DNA of 49,783 bases from an uncultured bacterium (GCA_905214345.1 CAJMLV010000020.1:1-49783), one strand, 5' to 3'. Counted from the first letter of the stretch, positions 1-8,291 are shown. Program-made: numbers and translations. Notes: generated from the letters alone by a model not told the origin.

Positions 1-226
1 GATTGATGCCGGTATCACTCATGGGCCAGAGCACCACACGGTGGGCCGCCACATAGGCGTTGTCGCTCAGGGACTTGGCCAGGATGTTGATGAAAGGAAG
101 GATGCAGCTCAGGGAGGCGATCGCCACGATGGCGAAGCACACAATGTCTGCGATGAGGTTGAGCACGCGGTTTTTGGTCCAGGCTTTCTTGCGCGCCGGC
201 AGGATCTCTTGCGTGGATGCGTTCAT
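1..226 (-). CDS. ABC sugar permease, LplC/AraQ type (partial)
   Basis: This is the 5' end of a second carbohydrate ABC permease; the gene continues beyond the left edge. The visible 75 residues start MNASTQEILPARKKAW. They hold a basic cytoplasmic N-terminus, a first membrane helix (about residues 27-47) and the motif PFINILAKSLSDN, typical of LplC/AraQ-type (MalG-like) inner subunits. The start at 226 is set by an AGGAGG box about 8 bases upstream. It lies 17 bases behind the stop of the LplB-type permease and would form a heterodimeric channel with it. The solute-binding protein and any ATPase would have to lie outside the window. Substrate is unknown; the divergent GH28 gene suggests pectin-type oligosaccharides. 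Confidence 0.85.
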   Translation of the reverse strand, partial: MNASTQEILPARKKAWTKNRVLNLIADIVCFAIVAIASLSCILPFINILAKSLSDNAYVAAHRVVLWPMSDTGIN

Positions 227-243
227 GGAATTGACCTCCTTTC

Positions 244-1191
244 TCACAGCAGACCGTTTTCGCCCAGCTTCTTGGCCACCTTATCGGAAACCAGAACCAG
301 GACCAGGCCGATCACCGACTGGAACAGGCCCAGGGCGGTGGATTCGCTGAACTTGTTGGACTGGAACCAGCGGTAAACCAGAACCGGGATGGTGGTGGTG
401 AACTCGGTGGCTTTGGCGTTGGACAAAGCCAGAACACGTTCGAAGCTGCCGCCCATCAGTTTGCCCAGCTGCATGATCAGCATGACCACGATGGTGGAGC
501 GGATGCAGGGCAGGGTAACGTGCAGGCACTGCTGCCAGCGGTTGGCGCCGTCCACCTTGGCGGCTTCATACAGTTCGGCGTTGACGTTGGTGATGGCGGC
601 CAGGTAGATGATGGTGCCCCAGCCCATGGTCTGCCATACGCCGATGACCACGTAAGTAAAGAGCCACCATCCGTCCTCCTGCAGGAAGGGAATGTCGGCG
701 CCGCCGGCGTTTGTGATCAGCACGTTGATAATGCCGGTGCCCACGGTGAACATCTGGTAGGCGGTGGCGCCGATAACGACCCAGGACAGGAAGTGGGGCA
801 GGTACAGCAGCGTCTGGGCCGTGCGCTTGAACCACTTGACACGGATCTCATTGAGCAGCAGCGCCAGGATGATCGGCATGGGGAAGCTGAACACCAGGTC
901 CAGAATGTTCAGCAGCAGGGTGTTGAACACCGCTTTGCCGAAATCGCGGTGGCCAAAGACCTTCTGGAAGGTTTCCAGACCCACGAAGTCGCTGTCTGCA
1001 TAGCCTTTGGCAACCTTGTAGTCAAGGAAGGCCACCGACAGGCCGGTGTAAGCCAGATATTTGAACACAATGATGAAGAGCATGGGCAGCAGCATCAGTG
1101 CGTAGAGCTGCCAGTCGCGCTTCAGATAAAACAGCGCGCCCTTCTTTTGCAGCGGAAGCTGTTCCACTGCCTCCTTCTTGGCAAATGGCAT
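244..1191 (-). CDS. ABC sugar permease, LplB/UgpA type
   Basis: Integral membrane permease of 315 residues from a carbohydrate importer of the LplB/YtcP-like group, which transports oligosaccharides in Firmicutes. About six membrane helices are visible after a cytoplasmic N-terminus. The EAA coupling loop that contacts the ATPase reads EAAKVDGANRWQQCLHVTLP near residues 210-230. The start has an AGGAGG box 7 bases upstream. It is first in a minus-strand unit with the LplC-type permease and is divergent from an AraC-type regulator, the usual arrangement for a substrate-induced uptake locus. Family is certain; the sugar is not visible from the sequence. Confidence 0.93.
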   Translation of the reverse strand: MPFAKKEAVEQLPLQKKGALFYLKRDWQLYALMLLPMLFIIVFKYLAYTGLSVAFLDYKVAKGYADSDFVGLETFQKVFGHRDFGKAVFNTLLLNILDLVFSFPMPIILALLLNEIRVKWFKRTAQTLLYLPHFLSWVVIGATAYQMFTVGTGIINVLITNAGGADIPFLQEDGWWLFTYVVIGVWQTMGWGTIIYLAAITNVNAELYEAAKVDGANRWQQCLHVTLPCIRSTIVVMLIMQLGKLMGGSFERVLALSNAKATEFTTTIPVLVYRWFQSNKFSESTALGLFQSVIGLVLVLVSDKVAKKLGENGLL

Positions 1192-1560
1192 CTTGTTTCC
1201 TCCTGTCTTTTGTTTGCGCGGGTCAAACTGCCCACAAAACGCTCGGCTTGTTTGAATTTATTATGCACAATCACAAGCGCGCCGTCTTAGCTTTTTTCGC
1301 CAAAAACTATGCAATTTCGCTTATTTATTTTTTTGTAATAAAACTGGAAAATCCATACAGTTGCATCAAATGTATATATTTTGGATAACAAATTCTCGTT
1401 TTTTAGAGATTCCGCACAATGAGAAAGAGATTCTTTGTGTCTTTTACACATAAATCACCGTTTTTGATAAAATGGGGTGGCATTTTGGCAAATTGGGCTG
1501 TATAATGAGGCCATCCAAGTTGAATATACTGCATAATGCCGCATTCAAGGAGGTGCAGCC
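1192..1560. promoter_or_regulatory. Divergent promoter region, permeases / AraC regulator
   Basis: This 369-base AT-rich gap between two outward-facing units has no credible gene. A perfect TATAAT at 1501-1506 lies 60 bases before the AraC-family start, but no good -35 box sits 16-18 bases before it, so that promoter may need an activator. The permease promoter on the minus strand could not be placed with confidence. The regulator encoded next door probably binds here. Confidence 0.5.
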
Positions 1561-2490
1561 ATGCCACGGCAGCCCAAAACCGTCATTGAATACCGTAACT
1601 ATGAATTGCCGCCCCACTTTCCTATCCAGATCCTGACGGGGGAACACTGGCGGATCTCCGATGTTCCGGCGGGGGTGCTGCACTTCCACAACTGCCTGGA
1701 AATCGGCCTGTGCGAGAGCGACGGCGGGATTCTGGCCTTCCAGGGAGAAGAGCGGGCCTTCCATGCCGGGGATGTGACCGTCATTGCCGGGGATGTGCTG
1801 CACACCACCTGGTCCGACCCCGGAACTGCCAGCAAATGGAGCTATCTCCATCTGGACCCCATGGAACTGGAGCGGCCCTTCTTCCCGCCGGAAGCCATCC
1901 CCAATACGGGGCAGCTGCAGCAGGTCCTGCAAGGGCATTACTACATCCTTTCCCCCGAGGAGCATCCCCATATCCAGGAACTGGTCCGGGCCATTCTGCG
2001 GGAGATGGAAGAAAAACAGATGAACTATCAGGTGAGCGTGCGGGGGCTGATCTTGTCGCTGCTCATCGAGCTGATGCGGATCAACGCCCGGGAAGGCAAC
2101 GCCAACATGGCGGGCACCATCCCGGTGGCACCGGCGCTGGAATATGTCAATGAGCATTACATGGAGGACTTTCCCATCGAAACACTGGCGGAACTTTGCG
2201 GAATGAGCCAGTCCCATTTCCGCAAGATCTTCAAGGAACTGATGAACGTGGGGCCCCTGGAACACCTGAACCGCACCCGTATCCTGAAAGCCTGTTCCCT
2301 TATGCGCATGAGCGATGCGTCCATCCTTTCCATCTCCAGCCAGGTGGGCTTTTTGTCCCTGTCCAGCTTCAACCGGCACTTTCAGGCCGAGATGGGCACC
2401 AGTCCCAGCCGTTGGCGGGCCACCGCCGGCAACAACCCCAAAACATCCATCTTGAAATACAGCGGCTGGCTCACCCCGCCCAAGGTGTGA
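1561..2490 (+). CDS. AraC-family transcriptional regulator
   Basis: DNA-binding regulator of 309 residues. An N-terminal cupin-like sensor half (about 15-140, with LHFHNCLEIGLCESDGG) is followed by the AraC double helix-turn-helix (about 195-300). The first recognition helix lies in LAELCGMSQSHFRKIFKEL and the second in ISSQVGFLSLSSFNRHFQAE, followed by MGTSPSRWR, a standard AraC C-terminal signature. The start is preceded by AAGGAGG with ideal spacing. It is divergent from sugar permeases and 37 bases upstream of a GH28-type hydrolase, so it most likely activates both units when their sugar is present. Effector unknown. Confidence 0.93.
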   Translation: MPRQPKTVIEYRNYELPPHFPIQILTGEHWRISDVPAGVLHFHNCLEIGLCESDGGILAFQGEERAFHAGDVTVIAGDVLHTTWSDPGTASKWSYLHLDPMELERPFFPPEAIPNTGQLQQVLQGHYYILSPEEHPHIQELVRAILREMEEKQMNYQVSVRGLILSLLIELMRINAREGNANMAGTIPVAPALEYVNEHYMEDFPIETLAELCGMSQSHFRKIFKELMNVGPLEHLNRTRILKACSLMRMSDASILSISSQVGFLSLSSFNRHFQAEMGTSPSRWRATAGNNPKTSILKYSGWLTPPKV

Positions 2491-2527
2491 GCGCCGTGTT
2501 TTTGACGTAGATTAGGGAGGTTTTGTC

Positions 2528-3871
2528 ATGCGAGACTTGAACATTCTGGAATACGGTGCCCGGCCCGACGGCGTTACCAACAACGCCGCCGCCATCCAGG
2601 CCGCGGTGGATGCCGCCAGTGCCGCCGGCGGCGGCCGGGTGGTGATTCCGGCGGGACGGTTCCTCAGCGGCAGCGTCATGCTCAAATCCAATGTGGAGCT
2701 GCACCTGCAAAGCGGGGCAGTGCTGCTGTCCAGCCTGCGGCCGGAAGACATTCGTCCATTCCGCAGCGCCGATGCAGACGACGATATGGACGGCTGGAAC
2801 GGGGGCTTTTTCCTGGGTGCCTGCGGGGAACACAATGTGACCATCTCCGGCCCCGGTACCATCGACGGCCAGGGGGACAAGGTCTTTTTTGACCGCAACG
2901 AGGACAACGGTTTTCATGAATGTCCCAAGGCGGTGGCCGAGTTCCGCCCCCGCATGATGCTCTTTGAAAACATCACCGATTTCACCGTATGCGATGTCAC
3001 GCTGAAAGACGCCGCCTTCTGGACTCTGCACATGGCGGGCTGCAAGCGGGTGCGCATCCGGGACATCCGCATCCTCAACGACGACCGGGGCGCCAACAAC
3101 GACGGCATCGACCCCGATTGCTGCCAGGATGTGGTCATCAGCGGCTGTATTGTACATACCGGCGATGACGCCATCGTGGTCAAGGCCACCGGCCCCATGA
3201 CCCGCCGCTACGGACCCAGCCGCAACATCACCATCACCAACTGTGTGCTGCATTCCCGGGATTCCGCCCTCAAGATCGGCACCGAGACCTGGGGCAATAT
3301 CCAGAACATCACCTTCGGCGACTGCGTGGTGGATAACTGCTCCCGGGCAGTGGGCATCTGGGTGCGGGACGGCGGCACGGTGGAAAATATCCGCATCCAT
3401 CACCTCACCGGTGCGGTGCGCCGCTACGCCGACCGCTATGCCGTGCCGGGCGCGCCCGGCTGGTGGGGCAAGGGCGAGCCGGTGTTCATCAATGCCACCC
3501 GCCGCGCCGGGCGGGACAATTTCCCCGGCATCATCCGCCACATCGGCATCGATCACCTGACCCTGACGGGGGAAAGCTGCGTCTTTATCGCCGGGGAGGA
3601 ATACTGCCCGGTGGAGGATATCCAGCTGGAAGCCCTGGACCTGACCATGGAACAGCAGGGCACCCAGCCCGGCGGTCTGTTTGACGAACAGCCCTCCGCC
3701 CGGCATCTGTATGAGCATGAGATCCCCGCCCTGTATGCCCGCAGCGTGCGGGGGCTGCGGGTGAAGGACTGCCGCTTCCGCGCCCGGGGCAAAAACCAGT
3801 GGTGCGGACAGCTGACCAGCCTGGAAAACTGCCCCGACGCCCGGGTGGAAATGGAGGAAGTGAAGGAATGA
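2528..3871 (+). CDS. GH28-type (polygalacturonase-like) glycosidase
   Basis: Right-handed parallel beta-helix protein of 447 residues in glycoside hydrolase family 28, whose members cleave galacturonan or rhamnogalacturonan. The N-terminus carries the family start NILEYGARPDG. Acidic catalytic motifs are present: NNDGID (Asp192, Asp195) and GDDAI (Asp213, Asp214), with the 21-22 residue spacing of family catalytic aspartates. The usual GHG histidine motif is not found; the aligned stretch is RDSALKIGTE (244-253), so linkage specificity may differ from true polygalacturonase. No signal peptide is visible, so it probably acts in the cytoplasm on imported oligosaccharides. GGGAGG precedes the start. 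It overlaps the next gene by four bases. Confidence 0.88.
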   Translation: MRDLNILEYGARPDGVTNNAAAIQAAVDAASAAGGGRVVIPAGRFLSGSVMLKSNVELHLQSGAVLLSSLRPEDIRPFRSADADDDMDGWNGGFFLGACGEHNVTISGPGTIDGQGDKVFFDRNEDNGFHECPKAVAEFRPRMMLFENITDFTVCDVTLKDAAFWTLHMAGCKRVRIRDIRILNDDRGANNDGIDPDCCQDVVISGCIVHTGDDAIVVKATGPMTRRYGPSRNITITNCVLHSRDSALKIGTETWGNIQNITFGDCVVDNCSRAVGIWVRDGGTVENIRIHHLTGAVRRYADRYAVPGAPGWWGKGEPVFINATRRAGRDNFPGIIRHIGIDHLTLTGESCVFIAGEEYCPVEDIQLEALDLTMEQQGTQPGGLFDEQPSARHLYEHEIPALYARSVRGLRVKDCRFRARGKNQWCGQLTSLENCPDARVEMEEVKE

Positions 3872-4563
3872 ACCAATCCCCTGAAACCGACCGCCCGGTG
3901 TACCGTTTTGAGTGGCGGGGCCGCCTGGACGGCGGTACCGAAGCCGAACAGCAGGCCGCCCTGGCCGCCTGCGCCGAAAATGCCCGGAAGGCCATCCGGG
4001 AAGGCTCCCTGATGACCGCGGCCCTGTATTATTACGGACGGCAGCTGTTTTTGTACTATGAGGCGCTGGGTGAGCCCTGCGGCCCCGAAAAATTCATGGC
4101 ACCGCTGGAACCGCTGCTGGCACTCTGGCCCCAGAAAGAAGAAACCAGCCCCTGGGCGGCCATGTACCCCATCTACTGGCACTGTGTGCCCCGGGGGGAG
4201 GCCGACTGGCGCCGTCCCCGCCGCCCCCAGCGGCGCCGCGGCCGGATCGCGCTGCTGAAACATGAGACCATGTTTGAATATTGCTACCACCATTTTGCCA
4301 TCGTGCAGGAAGGGCTTCTGGAAGGGGACAAGTACCAGTTCATCTCCCTGCATGAGGACCTGCTGTTCAGCTATTTTGAGGAGCCCCGCAGTCATATCAA
4401 CATCCGGCGGGAGCCGGGGCGGCCTTCCCGTGCCATCGACGAATGGACTGCCGTGGACCCCGAAGCCCATTTTGAGCGGCTGCCGGGCAGCGACGGCAAC
4501 TTCCTGCTGCTGCCGGACTACTTCAATCTGGGGCAGGAGGACGTGTTCCCGGCCGAAAGCTGA
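3868..4563 (+). CDS. Uncharacterised protein coupled to GH28
   Basis: I do not recognise this 231-residue protein. Its ATG overlaps the GH28 stop (ATGA), so the two are almost certainly translationally coupled and functionally linked. It has no signal peptide or membrane helix and is rich in aromatic and charged residues. A His/Glu-containing segment (HETMFEYCYHHFAIVQEGLL, about 132-151) and a following LHEDLLFSYFEEP resemble a helical soluble fold. A basic stretch, WRRPRRPQRRRGR, lies near residue 120. It could be an accessory factor or a small sugar-processing enzyme for the same oligosaccharide, but that is inference from position only. Confidence 0.75.
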   Translation: MNQSPETDRPVYRFEWRGRLDGGTEAEQQAALAACAENARKAIREGSLMTAALYYYGRQLFLYYEALGEPCGPEKFMAPLEPLLALWPQKEETSPWAAMYPIYWHCVPRGEADWRRPRRPQRRRGRIALLKHETMFEYCYHHFAIVQEGLLEGDKYQFISLHEDLLFSYFEEPRSHINIRREPGRPSRAIDEWTAVDPEAHFERLPGSDGNFLLLPDYFNLGQEDVFPAES

Positions 4564-4593
4564 GCCGGACATAGAAATTACAGAAAAGACGGC

Positions 4594-4634
4594 AGCGCCG
4601 CGGACAGACAAAACTTTTGCCTGTCCGCGGCGCT
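4594..4634 (+). terminator. Hairpin after the GH28 unit
   Basis: A perfect 14-base stem (4594-4607 with 4621-4634, arms AGCGCCGCGGACAG and complement) and a 13-base loop follow the preceding stop by 30 bases. There is no good U-run on the plus strand, so it may be a weak terminator. A possible promoter for the next gene (TTGCCT 4617-4622, TATAAA 4641-4646, 18-base spacer) overlaps its 3' half. Confidence 0.5.
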
Positions 4635-4728
4635 TTGCTGTATAAACCCTTCATCTGTGTGCCACACTAAACGTAAACCAAACCGCGGGCGCCGCCCGCC
4701 AATATTTCGCAGCAAAGGACGGGGGAAG

Positions 4729-5475
4729 ATGAACAGCTTCAAAGCATTTTTCAAACAAAGAGGATTATACCTGGTCTGTCTGGCCCTGTTGCTGGTGGCC
4801 ACCGTCACGGGGGTTCTGGCCATCCGCAGCGTGGTGCGCAACGTGGCCGACCTGACCGAATCCCGCAAGAAAGCCCTGGAGGAGGATGCCGCATGGAACC
4901 AGCCGGATACCATCGTTACCAATCCCGCCGAGGATGTGCCTGTACAGACGCCTGCGCCTACATCGCAGCCCTCTGCACAGCCCTCCGAATCCTCTGCGTC
5001 CTCTTCGTCGCAGCAGCCTTCTGGCGAAGCCTCCGCAGATGGAGCCGACTCTGGCACGTCTGCGGCATCGTCGGCCGTGTTGTCCACATCGCCGGCGGAT
5101 TCTGAGCCCATCCAGGGATTCAGCGGAAGCGAGCTGGTGTACAATGAGACCCTGGGCGACTGGCGCACCCACAACGGCGCCGACTATGCCGCCGAAACGG
5201 GAGACGAAGTCCATGCGGTGGCGCTGGGCACGGTGCTCAGCGTTGACACCGACCCCCTGTGGGGCACCGTGGCCGTGGTGAAGTCCGGTGACGGCAGCGT
5301 CTGGCGGTACTGCGGCCTGGACAAGGCTCAGGTCAAGGAAGGGGACACGGTGACCCGGGGCCAGGTACTGGGGATCCTGGGGTCCATCCCCAGCGAGAAC
5401 GGCCGGACGCATCTGCATCTGGAGTGCCTGGACGAGGGCGGTGCCTACCTGGACCCTGAATCCATGATGCCGTGA
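4729..5475 (+). CDS. Membrane-anchored M23 (LytM) peptidase-like protein
   Basis: Protein of 248 residues with one N-terminal membrane helix (about 13-31), a short amphipathic stretch, a Ser/Pro/Ala/Gln-rich linker (about 60-125) and a C-terminal M23/LytM domain. All zinc ligands are present: HNGAD (His148, Asp152) and HLHLE (His228, His230), so the fold could be active against peptidoglycan cross-links. The start is MNSFKAFFKQRG, chosen for the GGGGGAAG box 3-8 bases upstream. The single-helix anchor plus extracytoplasmic LytM layout is that of clostridial SpoIIQ, but no sporulation gene is adjacent, so general wall remodelling is equally possible. Confidence 0.85.
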   Translation: MNSFKAFFKQRGLYLVCLALLLVATVTGVLAIRSVVRNVADLTESRKKALEEDAAWNQPDTIVTNPAEDVPVQTPAPTSQPSAQPSESSASSSSQQPSGEASADGADSGTSAASSAVLSTSPADSEPIQGFSGSELVYNETLGDWRTHNGADYAAETGDEVHAVALGTVLSVDTDPLWGTVAVVKSGDGSVWRYCGLDKAQVKEGDTVTRGQVLGILGSIPSENGRTHLHLECLDEGGAYLDPESMMP

Positions 5476-5482
5476 TCACAGC

Positions 5483-5520
5483 AAAAAACGCCTCCGGACC
5501 GGCGGTCCGGGGGCGTTTTT
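5483..5520. terminator. Bidirectional terminator
   Basis: GC-rich hairpin built on CCTCCGGACC and GGTCCGGGGG with A6 before it and T5 after it, between convergent genes ending at 5475 (plus) and 5541 (minus). It can serve both strands. Confidence 0.9.
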
Positions 5521-5540
5521 GGGATTCAGAAAAAAGAAAG

Positions 5541-7406
5541 TTACAGGCGATAAGCCCGGGTGGAGAGCATCCGGGTGGCGTTGAGCACCGCCAGCACCAT
5601 CACGCCCACATCGGCAAACACCGCCCACCACATGTTGGCAATACCCACCGCGCCCAGCAGCAGGAACAGGATCTTGACGCCCAGGGCAAACACGATGTTC
5701 TGGTACACAATGCCCATGCAGCGCCGGGCAATGCGCATGGCCAGGGCGATTTTGGCGGGGTCGTCGTCCATCAGTACCACGTCGGCGGCTTCGATGGCGG
5801 CGTCGCTGCCCAGAGCGCCCATGGCAATGCCGATGTCCGCCCGCATTAGCACCGGAGCGTCGTTGATGCCGTCCCCGGCAAAGGCCAGGTTGCCCCGGCT
5901 CTTGTCCGCCAGCAGTTCCTCCACCCGGCGGACCTTGTCGTCGGGCAGCAGCCCGGCATGGTGGTCGTCGATGCCCAGCTGGTCCGCCACACCGGCGGCC
6001 ACGGCTTCGCTGTCGCCGGTGAGCATGACGGTGCGCACCCCCTGGCGGCGCAGGGCTTCCACCGCCCGGGCGGCGTTCTCTTTCAGTTCATCCGCAATGA
6101 GGATGGAACCGCAGAACGTGCCTTCCCGGGCTACATAGACCACCGTGCCCACGCCGTCGTCGGGCACAAAGCCGATGGAACGGGCCTGCATCAGCTTGGC
6201 GTTGCCCGCCAGTACCAGGGCGCCGTCCACCTGGGCGGCCACGCCCTGCCCGGCGATCTCCTGGGCGTTTTCCGCCCGACCGGCGGGAGCAGGGCAGGCT
6301 TCCCGCAGGCTCTTGCTGATGGGATGGCTGGAATAGCTTTCCGCAAGGGCGGCCAGTTCCAGCACTTCCGCCTCGGTATGGCCGGGGGCGGGGGACACAC
6401 GGCTCACCCGGAACACACCCTTGGTCAGGGTGCCGGTCTTGTCAAAGACCACCGTGCCGGTGTGGGCCAGGGCTTCCAGATAGTTGCCGCCCTTGACCAG
6501 GATGCCGCAGCGGGACGCCCCGCCGATGCCGCCGAAGAAGGTGAGGGGGATGCTGATGACCAGGGCGCAGGGGCAGGAGATGACCAGGAAGGTCAGCGCC
6601 CGCTCCACCCACATGGCCCAGCCGCCGCCCAGCACCAGGGGCGGCAGGACCGCCAGGGCCAGGGCCGCAAAGCAGACGGCGGGGGTGTAATACCGGGCAA
6701 ACTTGGTGATGAAGTTTTCGGCTTTGGCTTTTTTCAGGCTGGAATTTTCCACCAGGTCCAGGATTCGGGCCACGGTGGACTGGCCATAGGCCTTGGTCAC
6801 CTGCACCCGCAGCACGCCGTCCCCGTTCACGCTGCCGCTGATGACCGCTTCACCCGGCCGGGCGGAGCGGGGGCGGCTCTCGCCGGTGAGGGCGGCGGTG
6901 TTCAGGGTGCTTTCGCCTTCCAGTACCACGCCGTCCAGGGGAATCTTCTCCCCGGGGCGCACCACGATGACGGCGCCCACGGCCACTTCTTCCGGGTCCA
7001 CGGTGCGCAGGCTGCCGTCAGCTTCTTCCAGGTTGGCGCTGTCGGGGCGAATGTCCATCAGCCCCGCAATACTGCGGCGGCTTTTGCCCACGGCGTAGCT
7101 CTGGAACAGCTCGCCCACCTGGTAGAAGAGCATGACCGCCACGCCTTCACCGTATTCGCCCAGCAGCATGGCGCCCACCGTGGCGATGGCCATGAGGAAG
7201 TTTTCGTCAAAGACTTCGCCATGGACAATGCCCATCACGGCCTTGCGCAGCACGTCGTACCCGATGACGAAATAGGGAATCAGGTACAGCGCCGCCTGGG
7301 CGGGCCAGGGCACTGCCGGGAACACGGCGCAAAGCACCGCTGCGGCAATGTACAGCGCTGCCGCAATAAGAATACGCCGCAGCGTCTTTTTCTGTTTCTT
7401 GGTCAT
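5541..7406 (-). CDS. cadA: P1B-type heavy-metal ATPase (Zn/Cd class)
   Basis: ATP-driven metal exporter of 621 residues in the inner membrane. Visible motifs: TGES actuator loop, CPC in membrane helix 6 (Cys278-Cys280), phosphorylation site DKTGT (Asp322), SHPIS nucleotide-domain histidine, and GDGIND hinge. The last two helices contain a Lys in LGVKILFLLLG and an Asp in FADVGVMVLAVLNA, the signature of the P1B-2 group (Zn, Cd, Pb) rather than copper pumps. The usual N-terminal metal-binding HMA domain is missing and is encoded by the separate gene at 7445-7660. A GGGAGG box precedes the ATG. It is last in the arsR-HMA-ATPase operon. Confidence 0.93.
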   Translation of the reverse strand: MTKKQKKTLRRILIAAALYIAAAVLCAVFPAVPWPAQAALYLIPYFVIGYDVLRKAVMGIVHGEVFDENFLMAIATVGAMLLGEYGEGVAVMLFYQVGELFQSYAVGKSRRSIAGLMDIRPDSANLEEADGSLRTVDPEEVAVGAVIVVRPGEKIPLDGVVLEGESTLNTAALTGESRPRSARPGEAVISGSVNGDGVLRVQVTKAYGQSTVARILDLVENSSLKKAKAENFITKFARYYTPAVCFAALALAVLPPLVLGGGWAMWVERALTFLVISCPCALVISIPLTFFGGIGGASRCGILVKGGNYLEALAHTGTVVFDKTGTLTKGVFRVSRVSPAPGHTEAEVLELAALAESYSSHPISKSLREACPAPAGRAENAQEIAGQGVAAQVDGALVLAGNAKLMQARSIGFVPDDGVGTVVYVAREGTFCGSILIADELKENAARAVEALRRQGVRTVMLTGDSEAVAAGVADQLGIDDHHAGLLPDDKVRRVEELLADKSRGNLAFAGDGINDAPVLMRADIGIAMGALGSDAAIEAADVVLMDDDPAKIALAMRIARRCMGIVYQNIVFALGVKILFLLLGAVGIANMWWAVFADVGVMVLAVLNATRMLSTRAYRL

Positions 7407-7444
7407 GACGAATCCCTCCCGCCGCGGCTGAGCGCGCGGCTCTC

Positions 7445-7660
7445 TTACAGTTCGATCTCGAAATCCGGTTCGATCTTCTTGGCGGCCTTCACAGCCTGCT
7501 TCAGGATAGCGTCAAACTGGCTGTCCTCCGCTTCCAGCAGCATCTTCTGGGCCATAAAGCTCACGCTGGCGTTCTGCACGCCGGGCAGGGCCTTCACGGC
7601 GGTTTCAATCTTGGCGGCGCAGTTGGCGCAGTCCACTTCAATGTTGAATTTCTTCTGCAT
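7445..7660 (-). CDS. Stand-alone HMA metal-binding protein
   Basis: Small soluble protein of 71 residues with the ferredoxin-like heavy-metal-associated fold. The metal loop DCANCA (Cys11, Cys14) follows beta strand 1, as in metallochaperones and ATPase N-domains. It ends with an acidic tail, FEIEL. An AAGGAG box precedes the start. Its place between the ArsR regulator and an exporter without its own HMA domain suggests it delivers or gates Zn/Cd for that pump in trans. Metal preference cannot be fixed from the CxxC alone. Confidence 0.9.
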   Translation of the reverse strand: MQKKFNIEVDCANCAAKIETAVKALPGVQNASVSFMAQKMLLEAEDSQFDAILKQAVKAAKKIEPDFEIEL

Positions 7661-7692
7661 GGTATATTCTCCTTTTCAGTATAAAATGGGGC

Positions 7693-8070
7693 TCATTCTT
7701 CCACGTGTTCCATGCCCAGGGCGATCATGCTGCGTACATGGTCGTCGTCCAGGCTGTAAAACACTGTCTTGCCGTCCCGGCGGAACTTGACCAGTTTGCT
7801 GGCTTTCAGCACCCGCAGCTGATGGCTCACCGCACTCTGGGAAAGCCCCACCGCCTGGGCGATGTCGCCCACGCAGAGCTCGCTTTCAAACAGGGCATAG
7901 AGGATCTTGATGCGGGTGGTGTCGCCGAACACCCGGAACAGTTCCGCCAGGTCGTACAGCACTTCGTCATCCGGCAGACCGGCGCATACCCGGGCCAGGG
8001 CTTCGGGGTCGCCGCAGCAGCCGGGGTCGCACACCGGCAGAGCGTCGGGGCGGGGCAGTTCGTTGGCCAT
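7693..8070 (-). CDS. ArsR/SmtB-family metal-responsive repressor
   Basis: Winged-helix repressor of 125 residues. The recognition helix is in VGLSQSAVSHQLRVLKAS. The helix-5 zinc site of SmtB/CzrA is fully kept at the C-terminus: Asp-x-His in DDDHV, then His 11 residues later and Glu three after that (GMEHVEE). A second, CadC-like site is partly present: cysteines in an N-terminal extension (VCDPGCCGD) and one in ELCVGD, where the second Cys of CadC is Gly. It should leave DNA on binding Zn or Cd. It heads the efflux operon and has its operator directly upstream (8087-8106), so it represses itself and the pump. Confidence 0.94.
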   Translation of the reverse strand: MANELPRPDALPVCDPGCCGDPEALARVCAGLPDDEVLYDLAELFRVFGDTTRIKILYALFESELCVGDIAQAVGLSQSAVSHQLRVLKASKLVKFRRDGKTVFYSLDDDHVRSMIALGMEHVEE

Positions 8071-8086
8071 TGTCTGTCATCCTTTC

Positions 8087-8106
8087 ATATGAGCAGTTGT
8101 TCATAT
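8087..8106 (-). promoter_or_regulatory. ArsR/SmtB operator
   Basis: Imperfect palindrome ATATGAGCAGTTGTTCATAT with 8 of 10 base pairs symmetric, matching the family pattern ATATGAACA-n-TGTTCATAT. It covers the expected transcription start of the metal-export operon, so bound repressor would block initiation. Confidence 0.85.
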
Positions 8107-8112
8107 ATATGC

Positions 8113-8141
8113 ATCATACACCCGTCTGTTCTTGTTGTCAA
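8113..8141 (-). promoter_or_regulatory. Promoter of the metal-export operon
   Basis: On the minus strand, a perfect -35 TTGACA (8136-8141), a 17-base spacer and -10 TATGAT (8113-8118). The start point falls in the operator at 8087-8106. It is a strong vegetative-type promoter held off by the repressor. Confidence 0.88.
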
Positions 8142-8173
8142 TAGCTTTTGCGGGTGACCGGGAGAAAAAAGGC

Positions 8174-8206
8174 AAAAAAATCCGCCGCCCGGCAAAAGGC
8201 GGCGGA
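8174..8206 (-). terminator. Terminator of glpP-glpK
   Basis: A perfect 9-base stem (TCCGCCGCC, 8181-8189, with 8198-8206) and an 8-base loop. Read on the minus strand it is followed by seven U residues (8174-8180). It lies 86 bases beyond the glpK stop. Confidence 0.9.
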
Positions 8207-8291
8207 AAAAGTCGGCAGAATGGTGTTTTAAAGAGAAAATCCGGCCTGCTGGCAGTGCTTTCCACAATCGACAGGCTTTTTGTGGAAAGAT

